A stretch of DNA of 64,000 nucleotides, from positions 161,440 through 225,439 of the forward strand of contig NZ_JAAATY010000014.1 in the NCBI RefSeq assembly GCF_013280595.1. Reading direction: 5' to 3'. This stretch comes from Kibdelosporangium persicum. GTDB lineage: Bacteria > Actinomycetota > Actinomycetes > Mycobacteriales > Pseudonocardiaceae. The first letter of the stretch is position 1, and each line of letters starts with the position of its first letter. This document shows, piece by piece, positions 23,800-33,326 of the stretch. The notes under the pieces were generated by a model that made no database searches, had not been told where the DNA came from, and saw only the letters and a program-made list of their open reading frames with translations. A program made the translations under genes and the position numbers.

Positions 23800-24419
23800 A
23801 CCCGTTGATCATCGTCGGCGCGGGTGGCCTGGCCAGGGAGACACTGGCGGCGGCCAGGGACTCCTGGAAGGTGCTCGGGTTCGTCGACGACAACCCGGCG
23901 CTGCATGGCAGCGAGGTCGACGGATCTCCTGTCCTCGGGCCGCTGGACGCGATTCAGGACTATCCCGACGCGCAGGTCGTCATCTGCACGGCCAGGACCA
24001 CCGATCTGGCCAGTCGCAGGCGGATCTCAGAACGGCTCGCGCTGCCGGTCGAACGGTACGCGACAGTCGTGCACCCGACCGCGGGTATCGCCGCGGGAAC
24101 TGTGATCGGTGCGGGTTCGGTCGTGCTCGCTTTTGTCGTGGTGACGGCACCGCAAGAGATCGGTGAGCACGTGGTGATCATGCCGCACGTCACGATCACC
24201 CATGACGACCGCGTTTCCTCGTACGTCACGTTCGCCGCCCGCGTGGCGTTGGCGGGCAATGTATCCGTCGGAGAAGCGTCGTATCTGGGCAGCGGAGCCC
24301 TGGTGCGGGAGGGCCTGTCGATCGGCGCCGGTGCGTTGGTGGGGATGGGCGCGGTGGTGCTTGAGAACGTGCCGGACAACGAAGTGTGGGCCGGTGTGCC
24401 CGCCAGGAGGATTCGATGA
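23796..24419 (+). CDS. NeuD/PglD-like left-handed beta-helix sugar acyltransferase
   Basis: 207 residues. The N-terminal Rossmann-like part 'LIIVGAGGLARETLAAARD...VLGFVDDNP' is typical of NeuD/PglD. The C-terminal hexapeptide repeats (from about residue 95: 'AGTVIGAGSVVLAFVVV...IGEHVVIMPHVTI...HDD') form a left-handed beta helix, ending 'GMGAVVLENVPDNEVWAGVPARRI'. Relatives acetylate the 4-amino group of UDP-sugars (PglD) or sialic acid precursors (NeuD). The His-Asp pair near 'ITHDD' may be catalytic. It overlaps both neighbours by 4 nt and probably works on the product of the aminotransferase just upstream. Confidence 0.88.
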   Translation: MNPLIIVGAGGLARETLAAARDSWKVLGFVDDNPALHGSEVDGSPVLGPLDAIQDYPDAQVVICTARTTDLASRRRISERLALPVERYATVVHPTAGIAAGTVIGAGSVVLAFVVVTAPQEIGEHVVIMPHVTITHDDRVSSYVTFAARVALAGNVSVGEASYLGSGALVREGLSIGAGALVGMGAVVLENVPDNEVWAGVPARRIR

Positions 24420-25486
24420 TCCCGCCAGTGGACCTGTCCCTGCAGCACGCCGAGATCGCCGACGAGGTTGCCGCGGGCTGGGACGCCGTCGTGAGCAAGA
24501 CCGCCTTCGTCGGCGGCCCGCAGGTCGCCGAGTTCGAGCGGGACTACGCGACTTTCTCCAGCGTCGCCCACTGCGTCGGTGTCGCCAACGGCACGGACGC
24601 CTTGGAACTGGCGCTGCGGGCGGTCGGTGTGGGCCACGGTGACGAGTGCGTCCTGCCGGCTAACTCCTTCATCGCCACGGCCGAGGCCGTGGTCCGCGCG
24701 GGTGCGAAACCGGTCTTTGTGGACTGTGACCCGGACAGCTTCCTGATCGACACCAAGGCCGCGCTGGCCGCGATCACCACACGGACCAAGGCTGTGCTGC
24801 CGGTGCACCTCTACGGCCAGCTCGCCCCGGTCGAGGACCTGCGCGACCAGGGCATCGCCGTGGTGGAGGACGCGGCGCAGTCGCAGGGCGCGACCCGCAA
24901 CGGCGTGAACTTCCTCGGTGACATCGCCGCGACCAGCTTCTACCCGGGCAAGAACCTGGGTGCGTACGGCGACGCGGGCGCCGTGACGACCAACAACCGG
25001 GAACTGGCCGACCGGGTGCGGCTGCTGAGCCGGCACGGATCAGCCGAGAAGTACGTCCACAGTGTACTGGGCTTCAACAGCCGCCTGGACACGCTGCAAG
25101 CCGTGGTGCTGCGAGCCAAGCTGCGCCGCCTGGCCGTGTGGAACGCCCAACGTGCCGCGGCCGCGGACTACTACTCCACCTTGCTCAGCGGCGTAGCCGG
25201 TGTGAAGCTGCCGCAGGTGCTGCCGGGCAACTCGCACGTGTGGCACCTGTACGTGATCCGAGTACCGGAACGCGACCGCGTCCACGACGAGCTGCGAGCG
25301 AACGGTGTCGGCGTGGCGATCCATTACCCCACACCGATTCACCAGACCGAGCCGTTCGTCACCGGCGAGACCTTCCCGAACGCCGAGCTTCTCGCCGGGG
25401 AGATCCTCAGCCTGCCGATCTTCCCCGGCATCACCCGGGCCCAGCAGGAACGGGTCGCCGAAGTCCTGATCGGAGTGTTGGCATGA
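24416..25486 (+). CDS. DegT/DnrJ/EryC1 PLP-dependent sugar aminotransferase (second copy)
   Basis: 356 residues. 'VANGTDALELALRAVGVGHGDECVLPANSFIATAEAV' (PLP phosphate), 'VVEDAAQSQGA' (Asp to pyridine N), 'SFYPGKNLGAYGDAGA' (Schiff-base Lys in the PGKN motif). The 'PxxLxxQ' opening and PGKN motif are those of 3-amino-sugar transaminases such as WlbC, FdtB and QdtB. It is clearly different from the first DegT protein of the operon, so the two probably aminate different ring positions. It is followed by a WlbB-like acetyltransferase with a 4-nt overlap, forming the second amination/acylation pair, likely at C-3. Confidence 0.9.
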   Translation: MIPPVDLSLQHAEIADEVAAGWDAVVSKTAFVGGPQVAEFERDYATFSSVAHCVGVANGTDALELALRAVGVGHGDECVLPANSFIATAEAVVRAGAKPVFVDCDPDSFLIDTKAALAAITTRTKAVLPVHLYGQLAPVEDLRDQGIAVVEDAAQSQGATRNGVNFLGDIAATSFYPGKNLGAYGDAGAVTTNNRELADRVRLLSRHGSAEKYVHSVLGFNSRLDTLQAVVLRAKLRRLAVWNAQRAAAADYYSTLLSGVAGVKLPQVLPGNSHVWHLYVIRVPERDRVHDELRANGVGVAIHYPTPIHQTEPFVTGETFPNAELLAGEILSLPIFPGITRAQQERVAEVLIGVLA

Positions 25487-26037
25487 CGTTCGTGCATCCC
25501 CAGGGCCTGTGTGAGAGCTCGGACGTCGGCGAGGGAACCCGGGTCTGGGCCTTCGCGCACGTGCTGGCAGGCGCGAAGATCGGCCGTGACTGCAACATCT
25601 GCGACGGAGCCTTCGTCGAGAACCAGGTCGTACTCGGCGACAACGTGACTGTGAAGAACAACGTGCTGCTGTTCAACGGTGTCACGTGTGAGGACGACGT
25701 GTTCCTTGGCCCGAACGTGGTGTTCACCAACGACATGCGGCCGCGTGCGCACCAGAAGCTCGGCAGCGACCAGCTTCTGCCCACTCGCGTGTGTTCCGGT
25801 GCGACGCTTGGTGCCGGAGTCGTCGTGGTGTGCGGCACGACGATCGGTCGCAACGCCTTTGTGGGCGCGGGTTCCGTCGTCACGCGGGACGTTCCGGCGC
25901 ACGCGTTCGTCGTGGGCAATCCGGGTGTCCAGAAGGGCTGGGTGTGCCGGTGCGCGGCCCGCCTTGACGACGACCTTCGTTGTCCGGAGTGCGGCACACA
26001 GCACCGGCAGACGCCAGACGGGCTCGACTACGCCTGA
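25483..26037 (+). CDS. WlbB/WbpD-like sugar N-acetyltransferase with C-terminal CxC...CxxC
   Basis: 184 residues of left-handed beta-helix hexapeptide repeats ('IGRDCNICDGAFVENQVVLGDNVTVKNNVLLFNGVTCEDDVFLGPNVVFTND'), with 'NDMRPRAH' as in WlbB/WbpD, the enzymes that N-acetylate the 3-amino group of UDP-2-acetamido-3-amino-glucuronate. After the helix cap 'VVGNPGVQKGW' comes 'CRC...CPEC', a candidate zinc ribbon. Last gene of the operon; its 3' end overlaps by 10 nt the convergent gene at 26028. Together with the second DegT and the Gfo enzyme it completes a Wlb-like three-step set. Confidence 0.9.
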   Translation: MTFVHPQGLCESSDVGEGTRVWAFAHVLAGAKIGRDCNICDGAFVENQVVLGDNVTVKNNVLLFNGVTCEDDVFLGPNVVFTNDMRPRAHQKLGSDQLLPTRVCSGATLGAGVVVVCGTTIGRNAFVGAGSVVTRDVPAHAFVVGNPGVQKGWVCRCAARLDDDLRCPECGTQHRQTPDGLDYA

Positions 26038-26615
26038 CGACGCGACAACAGCCCGAGCAGCACCCGACCGGCCACGGCGAGGACAACACCACAGACCGCA
26101 CCGATCAGCAACGAGGTCCACTGCAGACCGTTCGCCGGGGGCGCGGGAGGAGCCGCGGCCGTCGTCTGGACCGACGCTTGAGTCACCGGTGTGGCGAGGA
26201 TTCCGTTGAGCAGCTTCGCCAACGCCTCCTGGTTCGCCGGGCGGTGGACCACGCCGCGCTGATCGAGCGTGACCCTTTCCCATGATATGATGGTCTGCAC
26301 CCAGATCCCGTCCGGGCGGTCGAGGAACACATGATCCACCCGCCAGACCTGGACGTCGTGAATCAGCCAGGTCACGTTGATCGAGCGCGATCCTGGCCCG
26401 CCACGCAGGTCAGGCGCCTGGGGATCGGCCGACGGCTGGTCGCCCAGCAGATGGTTGAGCTGCGTGTAGTCAGCCTGGTTCGTGTAGCGGGCAGCAGCCT
26501 CGCCTTCCGACGGCGACGTGATGATGACGCTCGTCGGCCCACCGGCCGACGCGACCGACGGCGCGGCAAGGAACGTCACGGCGATGACGGCTGACAAGGC
26601 GAGTAAGCGACGCAT
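26028..26615 (-). CDS. Secreted, C-terminally membrane-anchored protein of unknown function
   Basis: 195 residues: a signal peptide (MRRLLALSAVIAVTFLAAPSVASA), a ~110-residue extracellular domain ('SVIITSPSEGEAAARYTNQADYTQLNHLLG ... GSRSINVTWLIHDVQVWRVDHVFLD'), a Pro/Ala/Thr linker, and one C-terminal TM helix ('SLLIGAVCGVVLAVAGRVLLGLL') ending in Arg residues. Similar signal-domain-anchor proteins occur across actinobacteria without known function. The ATG at 26613-26615 directly precedes the signal peptide. It lies downstream of the GH16 gene, with a hairpin between them, and converges on the sugar operon. Confidence 0.75.
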   Translation of the reverse strand: MRRLLALSAVIAVTFLAAPSVASAGGPTSVIITSPSEGEAAARYTNQADYTQLNHLLGDQPSADPQAPDLRGGPGSRSINVTWLIHDVQVWRVDHVFLDRPDGIWVQTIISWERVTLDQRGVVHRPANQEALAKLLNGILATPVTQASVQTTAAAPPAPPANGLQWTSLLIGAVCGVVLAVAGRVLLGLLSRRQA

Positions 26616-26639
26616 GGTGAACCCCTCGACGGAGAAAGA

Positions 26640-26665
26640 CCGGGCAGTGTGCGTACACCGCCCGG
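26640..26665 (-). terminator. Hairpin between GH16 gene and the anchored protein gene
   Basis: CCGGGC and GCCCGG plus inner GTGT and ACAC with one mismatch pair and loop GCGT. It lies 14 nt after the GH16 stop and 25 nt before the next start, so it probably ends or attenuates the GH16 transcript. Confidence 0.6.
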
Positions 26666-26679
26666 CCTGTCGGGGTTCC

Positions 26680-28401
<1,722 letters not shown>

Positions 28402-28479
28402 GCGTGCTCCTTTGCGCCATGCACGAGGTGAAACGATCCGCGGCAGGGTCGGACGTGACGGGTGCAGGGGAAACTGTGC

Positions 28480-28491
28480 GAGAGCGCTCTC
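28480..28491. promoter_or_regulatory. LacI-type operator, copy 1
   Basis: Perfect palindrome GAGAGCGCTCTC with the central CG typical of LacI/GalR operators, about 80 bp upstream of the GH16 start, in the right place to block its promoter. Confidence 0.8.
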
Positions 28492-28589
28492 CCAACTCAA
28501 GAGAGTGCCGCCGGGGCGCAGTGGCTGTCAAGCCGAAGCCGGTCTCCACCAGGGCCTGCCCCGGGACTTTGCTGTCTTCTCGCCCGCTG

Positions 28590-28632
28590 GACACCCCCCA
28601 CCCTTCCCGGGGGGCGGCCCCGCTCCAGCCTA
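28590..28632. repeat. Dispersed hairpin-bearing repeat, copy B
   Basis: Counterpart of 9282-9325: CCCCCC...GGGGGG hairpin, then a GGCCCCGCT block and CCTA. Related sequence continues to about 28682 (GGGGACAAC). It lies between LacI operator copies 1 and 2. Confidence 0.6.
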
Positions 28633-28818
28633 TCGGCCGGGCAAGATCAACAGGGATCGGCTCGCGCGCGCTGGGGACAACTCGGAGCCTGTGGACAACT
28701 TCGCCGGGCGGATCTTGTGACCACCGGAAATGTCAGACGTGATCGGTAAGCTGGATCCGGGGGCCGGAGGCCGTGGGACGGCTGGTCGCCGTGTTCGGGA
28801 AACGGCGACGCAGGCCTG

Positions 28819-28832
28819 AGAGAGCGCTCTCT
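28819..28832. promoter_or_regulatory. LacI-type operator, copy 2
   Basis: AGAGAGCGCTCTCT, the same palindrome as copies 1 and 3 with one more matching base on each side. It sits midway between the divergent GH16 and DUF1996 genes, possibly allowing DNA looping. Confidence 0.75.
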
Positions 28833-28962
28833 GACCTGGTGTGGACCGGTGGCCGGGATACGCCATCCGGCCGCACGAAGAGTGCTGAGCGGAGCAAATT
28901 GCCTTGACCTCTGTATCGTTCCGGTTGACGCCGGGTGTGACGGGCGTCATCCTCAGTTACGC

Positions 28963-28974
28963 GAGAGCGCTCTC
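28963..28974. promoter_or_regulatory. LacI-type operator, copy 3
   Basis: GAGAGCGCTCTC, 36 bp before the start of the DUF1996 gene and just upstream of its GGAGAGGGAG ribosome site. Confidence 0.8.
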
Positions 28975-29010
28975 ACCCGTCACTCCGACAGGAGAGGGAG
29001 TTCATCTTCA

Positions 29011-29880
29011 ATGAGGAAGACAATGAACCAGTGGCGGCTAGGTGTCCGGATCGGACTGGTCGTCGCCGCTGCCGGTGCCCTGCTGACAGGTGCGCTCAGC
29101 AGCGTGCCGGACCGTGCGAGCGCGGAACCGGTGCGTGTAGCCGAGTTCCTGGCCGAATGTCCGCTCAGTCACCGGCTGCCGGACGACCCCATCGTGCTGC
29201 CGAAGCTCGCGGGCGCGTCGCACTCGCACGACTTCTTCGGCAACCGGTCCACCAACGCCAACTCCGACATCACCAGTCTCAGCGGAGCGAGCGGGAACTG
29301 CAATCCGGCACCGGACATCTCGTCCTACTGGGTTCCGACGCTCTACAAAGGACAAACCGCGATCCAGCCGAGCGGTGTCACGTTCTACTACCTCGGTGAG
29401 GGCGTGAACCGGCCGCAGGACATCCGGCCGACGCCGTTCGGGCTGAAGATCGTCGCGGGCAACGCGAAGGCCACCGGCGACCACGACAGCATCGCTCGGT
29501 GGTCCTGCCTGCACGCGGGACACGTCCCGCCGTCGAAGAACTTCGTGAACTGCCCGTCCGGCACCCAGCTGGAGACCTATTTGGACTTCCCGCAGTGCTG
29601 GAACGGCCGGGATCTCGACTCGGCCGACCACAAGAGCCACATGGCGTACCCGGTCGCCGGTGGCTGCCCGTCCACCCATCCCGTGCCGGTGCCGAAGCTG
29701 CGGTTCGTCATCCGTTACCCGGTGAACGGCGACCCGAGCACGTTCCGGCTGTCGTCCGGTACGGGACAGACCTACCACGGTGACTTCTTCAACGTCTGGC
29801 CGCCGGCCGAGATGGAACGCCGGGTTCGCGACTGCATCAACGTCGTGCTCAAGTGCGACCACAACGGCAACTCCGGATGA
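29011..29880 (+). CDS. Secreted DUF1996 protein
   Basis: 289 residues: a signal peptide (about 1-38, cleavage near 'RASA-EP') and a DUF1996 domain with its His- and Cys-rich landmarks: 'CPLSHRLPDDPIVLPKLAGASHSHDFFGN', 'SSYWVPTLYKG', 'WSCLHAG', 'DFPQCWNGRDLDSADHKSHMAYP', 'HGDFFNVW'. The family is common in fungi and actinomycetes, secreted, and often accompanies carbohydrate-active enzymes; its biochemical activity is unknown. A strong ribosome site (GGAGAGGGAG) precedes the ATG at 29011. It shares LacI-type operators with the divergent GH16 gene and overlaps the next gene by 4 nt. Confidence 0.88.
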   Translation: MRKTMNQWRLGVRIGLVVAAAGALLTGALSSVPDRASAEPVRVAEFLAECPLSHRLPDDPIVLPKLAGASHSHDFFGNRSTNANSDITSLSGASGNCNPAPDISSYWVPTLYKGQTAIQPSGVTFYYLGEGVNRPQDIRPTPFGLKIVAGNAKATGDHDSIARWSCLHAGHVPPSKNFVNCPSGTQLETYLDFPQCWNGRDLDSADHKSHMAYPVAGGCPSTHPVPVPKLRFVIRYPVNGDPSTFRLSSGTGQTYHGDFFNVWPPAEMERRVRDCINVVLKCDHNGNSG

Positions 29881-30434
29881 CTGTGATCATCCGTTGCGTC
29901 CTGCTGTGCCTCGTCCTGACGGGCTGCGGCGGGAAAGTGACTGGCCCGGTCCCGGAAACCCCTGCGTCCGGGACCGGCCAGTCCACACCGTTCGGGCCGA
30001 CGGAGCGCGCGTTCGTGGAACTGGCCATCGCCACCGGCGACCAGGCGGTGAAACTCCTGGACGCCGGGGCGAAGAACGCCGCACAGCCGGAACTGAGGCG
30101 GCTGGCGGGCGACGTCGGCGCCGCGCGCCGCGCGGAAGTCGTTGAGCTGCACGGGTTGTTGCGGACAGCCGCGATCGAGTACGTGGACAACCACAAGGGA
30201 CACGACATGCCCGGGATGCCGACCGATGAGGAAATATCCCTGCTTCAGGCGTCCGGGCCGCAGTTCGACGCCGTGTTCGCCAGACTGCTCCGGGCACACC
30301 TCGACGAGTCGGCCACAGTCGTGCGGTCGGCGGCGCAGTCCGTGTCGGATGAACCAACCCGGGCACTGGCCCGGCGGATGGAAGCCGACCGGATCGAGTT
30401 CGGCAAACGGCTCGGCGCGGTTGTACCGGTATAA
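29877..30434 (+). CDS. DUF305-like lipoprotein
   Basis: 185 residues with a lipoprotein signal ending in the lipobox 'LVLTGC' (Cys near residue 17), then a helical domain resembling the DUF305/ferritin-like family ('AFVELAIATGDQAVKLLDAG...LRRLAGDV', 'GHDMPGMPTDEEISLLQASGPQFDAVFARLLRAHLDESATVV'). The usual His-His pair of the first helix (HHxQA) is absent here, reading 'TGDQA', so metal binding by that site is doubtful. The ATG overlaps the DUF1996 stop (ATGA). Probably anchored to the outer face of the membrane and co-expressed with the DUF1996 protein and LacI regulator. Confidence 0.75.
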   Translation: MTVIIRCVLLCLVLTGCGGKVTGPVPETPASGTGQSTPFGPTERAFVELAIATGDQAVKLLDAGAKNAAQPELRRLAGDVGAARRAEVVELHGLLRTAAIEYVDNHKGHDMPGMPTDEEISLLQASGPQFDAVFARLLRAHLDESATVVRSAAQSVSDEPTRALARRMEADRIEFGKRLGAVVPV

Positions 30435-30441
30435 AGAATCG

Positions 30442-31449
30442 GTGTCACGACACCAGAAGCGCGTCACGCTTGAGGAAGTCGCCCGCGTCGCCGGGGTGTC
30501 GAGGGCAACCGTCTCCCGAGTGGTCAACGGTGTCACCAGCGTCGACGAGAACATCCGGCAGACAGTCGAACGAGCCATCTCCACCACCGGCTACCTGCCC
30601 AACCTGGCGGCCCGCGCCCTGGTGACCCGGCGCGCGGACGCCATCGCGTTGGTGCTGCCCAGCGAGAACAGGATCGTCGGCGACCCGTTCTTCACGCGGA
30701 TCGTGCGCGGGGTCTCCACTGTGCTGCGGCCGCTGGGTGTGCACCTCGTGCTGATGATGACCGGCGCGGACACCGGGGAACAGGTGATCGCGGATCTGCG
30801 GCAGGGCAGGCTGGACGGCGTGATCCTGGTGCACACGTACCAGGCGGACCCGCTGCCCGGCCTGCTCGTGCGGAACCGCCAGCCGGTGGTGCTGTCGGCT
30901 CGGCCGGCGGAGCCGATCCCGATCACGTACGTCGACGTCAACCAGACCGCCGGGGGTGCGCTGGCGGCTGAGCACCTCGTTGCCCGGGGTTGCCGGCGTG
31001 TCGCGACGATCACCGGTTCGCTCGACCGGCCGCCCGGTCAGGACCGGCTCGCCGGTTTCCGGGACGCCATGGCCGAGTCGGGGCAGCCCGGCGTGGTGTC
31101 CGTGGAAGGCGATTTCACCAGGGAAAGCGGGGCGGCCGCGATGGAGCGGCTGATCACCGAACACCCGGACGTCGACGGCGTCTTCATCGCGTCCGACCTG
31201 ATGGCCGAGGGCGCTTTGCCGGTGCTGCGCAGGCACGGGCGTGCTGTGCCGGACGACATCGCTGTCGTCGGTTTCGACGACAGCAGCGCCGCGCTCAGCT
31301 GCGACCCGCCGTTGACCACGGTCCGCCAGCCTGTGGAGGACATGGCCGCCGAGATGGCACGGCAGTTGCTCAGGCAGGTCGAGCAGGTCGACACGCCGGT
31401 CCGGTCGGTGATCTTCGAGCCGAGCCTGGTGGTCCGTCAGTCCGCTTAG
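30442..31449 (+). CDS. LacI-family transcriptional regulator
   Basis: 335 residues: N-terminal LacI helix-turn-helix and hinge ('VTLEEVARVAGVSRATVSRVVNGVTSVDENIRQTVERAISTTGYLPNLAARAL') and a periplasmic-binding-like effector domain ('VIADLRQGRLDGVILVHTYQ', 'VFIASDLMAEGALPVLRRHG...IAVVGFDDSSAA'). Start GTG at 30442, only 7 nt after the lipoprotein stop, so it is the third gene of the DUF1996 operon. The three GAGAGCGCTCTC palindromes upstream are the natural candidates for its operators. It would repress both the GH16 gene and its own operon until a glucan-derived sugar binds. Followed by a 14-bp terminator hairpin. Confidence 0.93.
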   Translation: MSRHQKRVTLEEVARVAGVSRATVSRVVNGVTSVDENIRQTVERAISTTGYLPNLAARALVTRRADAIALVLPSENRIVGDPFFTRIVRGVSTVLRPLGVHLVLMMTGADTGEQVIADLRQGRLDGVILVHTYQADPLPGLLVRNRQPVVLSARPAEPIPITYVDVNQTAGGALAAEHLVARGCRRVATITGSLDRPPGQDRLAGFRDAMAESGQPGVVSVEGDFTRESGAAAMERLITEHPDVDGVFIASDLMAEGALPVLRRHGRAVPDDIAVVGFDDSSAALSCDPPLTTVRQPVEDMAAEMARQLLRQVEQVDTPVRSVIFEPSLVVRQSA

Positions 31450-31541
31450 CGGATTCCCGTCCCACAAGGTGCTTTCGGCTGCTGATCGGCGCCGCTCTGC
31501 CTGATCGCGCCCAGCACCGTGGCATGGTCACATGCACACCG

Positions 31542-31575
31542 CTCGCCACGGCGCCGAGCATGGCGCCGTGGCGAG
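31542..31575. terminator. Bidirectional hairpin terminator
   Basis: CTCGCCACGGCGCC and GGCGCCGTGGCGAG form a perfect 14-bp stem with loop GAGCAT. It lies between the convergent LacI gene (ends 31449) and the coiled-coil gene (ends 31597), so it can serve both. Confidence 0.8.
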
Positions 31576-31596
31576 TGTCCACGGTGGTTGGGGTGA

Positions 31597-31962
31597 TTAC
31601 CTGTCCTTGTCGATGATCGTTGTCAGCAACGCGGTTATCTGAGCCTGTCCCACGGCTTGCCTGGTGAACCCTTCACGCATCTCAGTCTCGAGCCCGCCGA
31701 ACCTGGCGTCGACGCCATCGAACCTCGCATCGATGACGCCGAACCTTCGGCTGTGCTCCCGGAGAATCTGGCCATGCTCTATCTGGGTCTCGCGGACAGC
31801 TTCTATCAAGGCTTTCTGGGCCGCTAGCCTGTTGTTGATCGTTTCGACATCCCTGTCCGCACACCGCGCGAGCACTCGCGCGGCGGCGGCGTCGGACCTG
31901 GCCAACTGAACTTCCTGCTCGACGGCAGTCAGTCTTGTCTCGAACTCCTTCTCGGATGCCAT
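31597..31962 (-). CDS. Small coiled-coil protein of unknown function
   Basis: 121 residues, almost all predicted helix with heptad spacing: 'FETRLTAVEQEVQLARSDAAAARVLARCADRDVETINNRLAAQKALIEAVRETQIEHGQILREHSRRF', then 'GVIDARFDGVDARFGGLETEMREGF', a short repeat resembling those in coiled-coil linkers and phage-like DUF proteins, and a hydrophobic C-terminal helix. No signal peptide. Likely self-associating. It stands alone, convergent to the LacI gene. Similar small coiled-coil proteins are common in actinomycetes and have no assigned role. Confidence 0.75.
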   Translation of the reverse strand: MASEKEFETRLTAVEQEVQLARSDAAAARVLARCADRDVETINNRLAAQKALIEAVRETQIEHGQILREHSRRFGVIDARFDGVDARFGGLETEMREGFTRQAVGQAQITALLTTIIDKDR

Positions 31963-32100
31963 GCCGCGACTCTATCAGTGATCGGGAACAGTAAACGCTT
32001 ACCGCGCAAGGATTCACCCAAGCAGGGAACGCGCCGTGACCATGCGTGATCATGCCTGTTCGGGTAGGGTCGGCGCACCAACTGGGGAAGGGAATCCCGA

Positions 32101-32580
32101 ATGTCGTATCCGGAGCCGATCTACCACGGCGACACCGGTGAGAAGACCGCCACCTACCGTCCGAACGGCACCAAGCCGGACTGGACGTACACCAACGGCA
32201 ACACCGTGCACTACCTCGCGACGGGCGAGTCGACGGGCGGCCTGTTCGGTTTGTACCGCTGGGAGATGGGGCCGGAGCCGAGCGGGCCGGGTGCGCACTT
32301 CCACCGGACGATCACCGAGTCGTTCTACGTGCTGACCGGCACCATCAAGATTTACAACGGCACCGACTGGATCGACACCGAGCCCGGTGACTTCGTGCAC
32401 GTGCCCGCGGGAGGGATTCACGGGTTCCGCAACGAATCCGGCCGGCCCGCGTCCATGCTGCTGCACTTCTCCCCAGGCGCGCCAAGGGAAGGCTACTTCG
32501 AGGGCATCCCCGACCTGCGGACGATGAGCGAACGGGAGCAGGTCGACTTCTTCCTCGAACACGACAACCACTGGCTTTAG
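32101..32580 (+). CDS. Cupin-domain protein
   Basis: 159 residues with a single cupin fold. Motif 1 is 'GPGAHFHRTITESFYVLTGTIKIYNG' (His-x-His and Glu ligands) and motif 2 is 'PGDFVHVPAGGIHGFRNESG' (His ligand). These residues usually bind Fe, Mn or Ni, so a dioxygenase, isomerase or sensing role is possible. The substrate is not predictable. GGGAAGGGAA precedes the ATG. It is followed after about 70 bp by a Crp/Fnr regulator, which may be separate. Confidence 0.85.
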   Translation: MSYPEPIYHGDTGEKTATYRPNGTKPDWTYTNGNTVHYLATGESTGGLFGLYRWEMGPEPSGPGAHFHRTITESFYVLTGTIKIYNGTDWIDTEPGDFVHVPAGGIHGFRNESGRPASMLLHFSPGAPREGYFEGIPDLRTMSEREQVDFFLEHDNHWL

Positions 32581-32650
32581 CGGGCGGGGTGTCACAAAAC
32601 GCCGTTCCCGTGGAGTACTCGTAACAGGACCGAGTTTCTGCGAGGGAGCA

Positions 32651-33301
32651 ATGAGCTGGCGGCTGAGTGCGGAGGGGCAGCGCAAGCTGATCGCGGCGGG
32701 TACCCCGCGTCGCTGGTCGGCCGGGCAGGTGCTGATCCGGGAGTCCGAGATGTCCGATCACGTGGTGCTGCTCACCGGCGGCCGCGTGAAGGTCAGCGTG
32801 ACCGCGCCGAGCGGCAGGCAGGTGATGATGGCCATCCGTGGTCCCGGTGATCTGCTCGGCGAGGCGTCGGCGATCGACGGTGACGTCCGGTCGGCGACGG
32901 TCACCGCGCTGACGCCCGTCGAGGGCGTGTCCCTGACCAACGCGGAGTTCAACCGGTTCATGCTGGCCGCGCCGACGGTCACGGTGGAGCTGCTCAAGAT
33001 GGTCGTCGGCCGGTTGCGGGAATCGACGCGCCGCCGTCTGGAGAACGGCGCGTACGACGTTCCTGCCCGTACCGCGCGACTGCTTGTCGACTACGCGCGT
33101 GACTACGGCGAGCCGGTACGCGGTGGCCTGACGGTGAAGCTACGGCAAAGCGAACTGGCTGAGGCCGCGGGCGCGTCGAGGGAGGCCGTCGCCAAGGCGT
33201 TGAAGGTTTTCCGGGACGCGGGTGCCGTGCGCACCAACCGCTGCAGCTTCGACGTGCTGCGGATGGACTTGCTCGACCGTTTCGCCGAAGGGATCGCGTG
33301 A
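32651..33301 (+). CDS. Crp/Fnr-family transcriptional regulator
   Basis: 216 residues: an N-terminal cyclic-nucleotide-binding-like beta barrel ('VLIRESEMSDHVVLLTGGRVKVSVTAPSGRQVMMAIRGPGDLLGEASAIDG') and a C-terminal winged helix ('LRQSELAEAAGASREAVAKALKVFRDAGAVRTNRCSFDVLRMDLL'). The phosphate-binding segment 'GEASAIDGDVRSATVTAL' is close to the cAMP-binding PBC (GE-L...R-A), so cAMP or another nucleotide may be the ligand. There is no N-terminal Cys cluster, so it is not a true Fnr oxygen sensor. Its stop is directly followed by a terminator hairpin. Confidence 0.9.
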   Translation: MSWRLSAEGQRKLIAAGTPRRWSAGQVLIRESEMSDHVVLLTGGRVKVSVTAPSGRQVMMAIRGPGDLLGEASAIDGDVRSATVTALTPVEGVSLTNAEFNRFMLAAPTVTVELLKMVVGRLRESTRRRLENGAYDVPARTARLLVDYARDYGEPVRGGLTVKLRQSELAEAAGASREAVAKALKVFRDAGAVRTNRCSFDVLRMDLLDRFAEGIA

Positions 33302-33326
33302 CCCCTCGCCGGGTTTTCGCGAGGGG
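33302..33326 (+). terminator. Hairpin immediately after the Crp/Fnr stop
   Basis: CCCCTCGC and GCGAGGGG form a perfect 8-bp stem with a 9-nt loop containing TTTT, starting at the base after the TGA. Confidence 0.7.

Noticed and set aside
20703..26037. A deoxysugar cluster for an antibiotic
   Set aside because: No NDP-glucose synthase, 4,6-dehydratase with certainty, 2,3-dehydratase or linked polyketide/aglycone genes are present. An amino-acylated sugar operon is the stronger reading.
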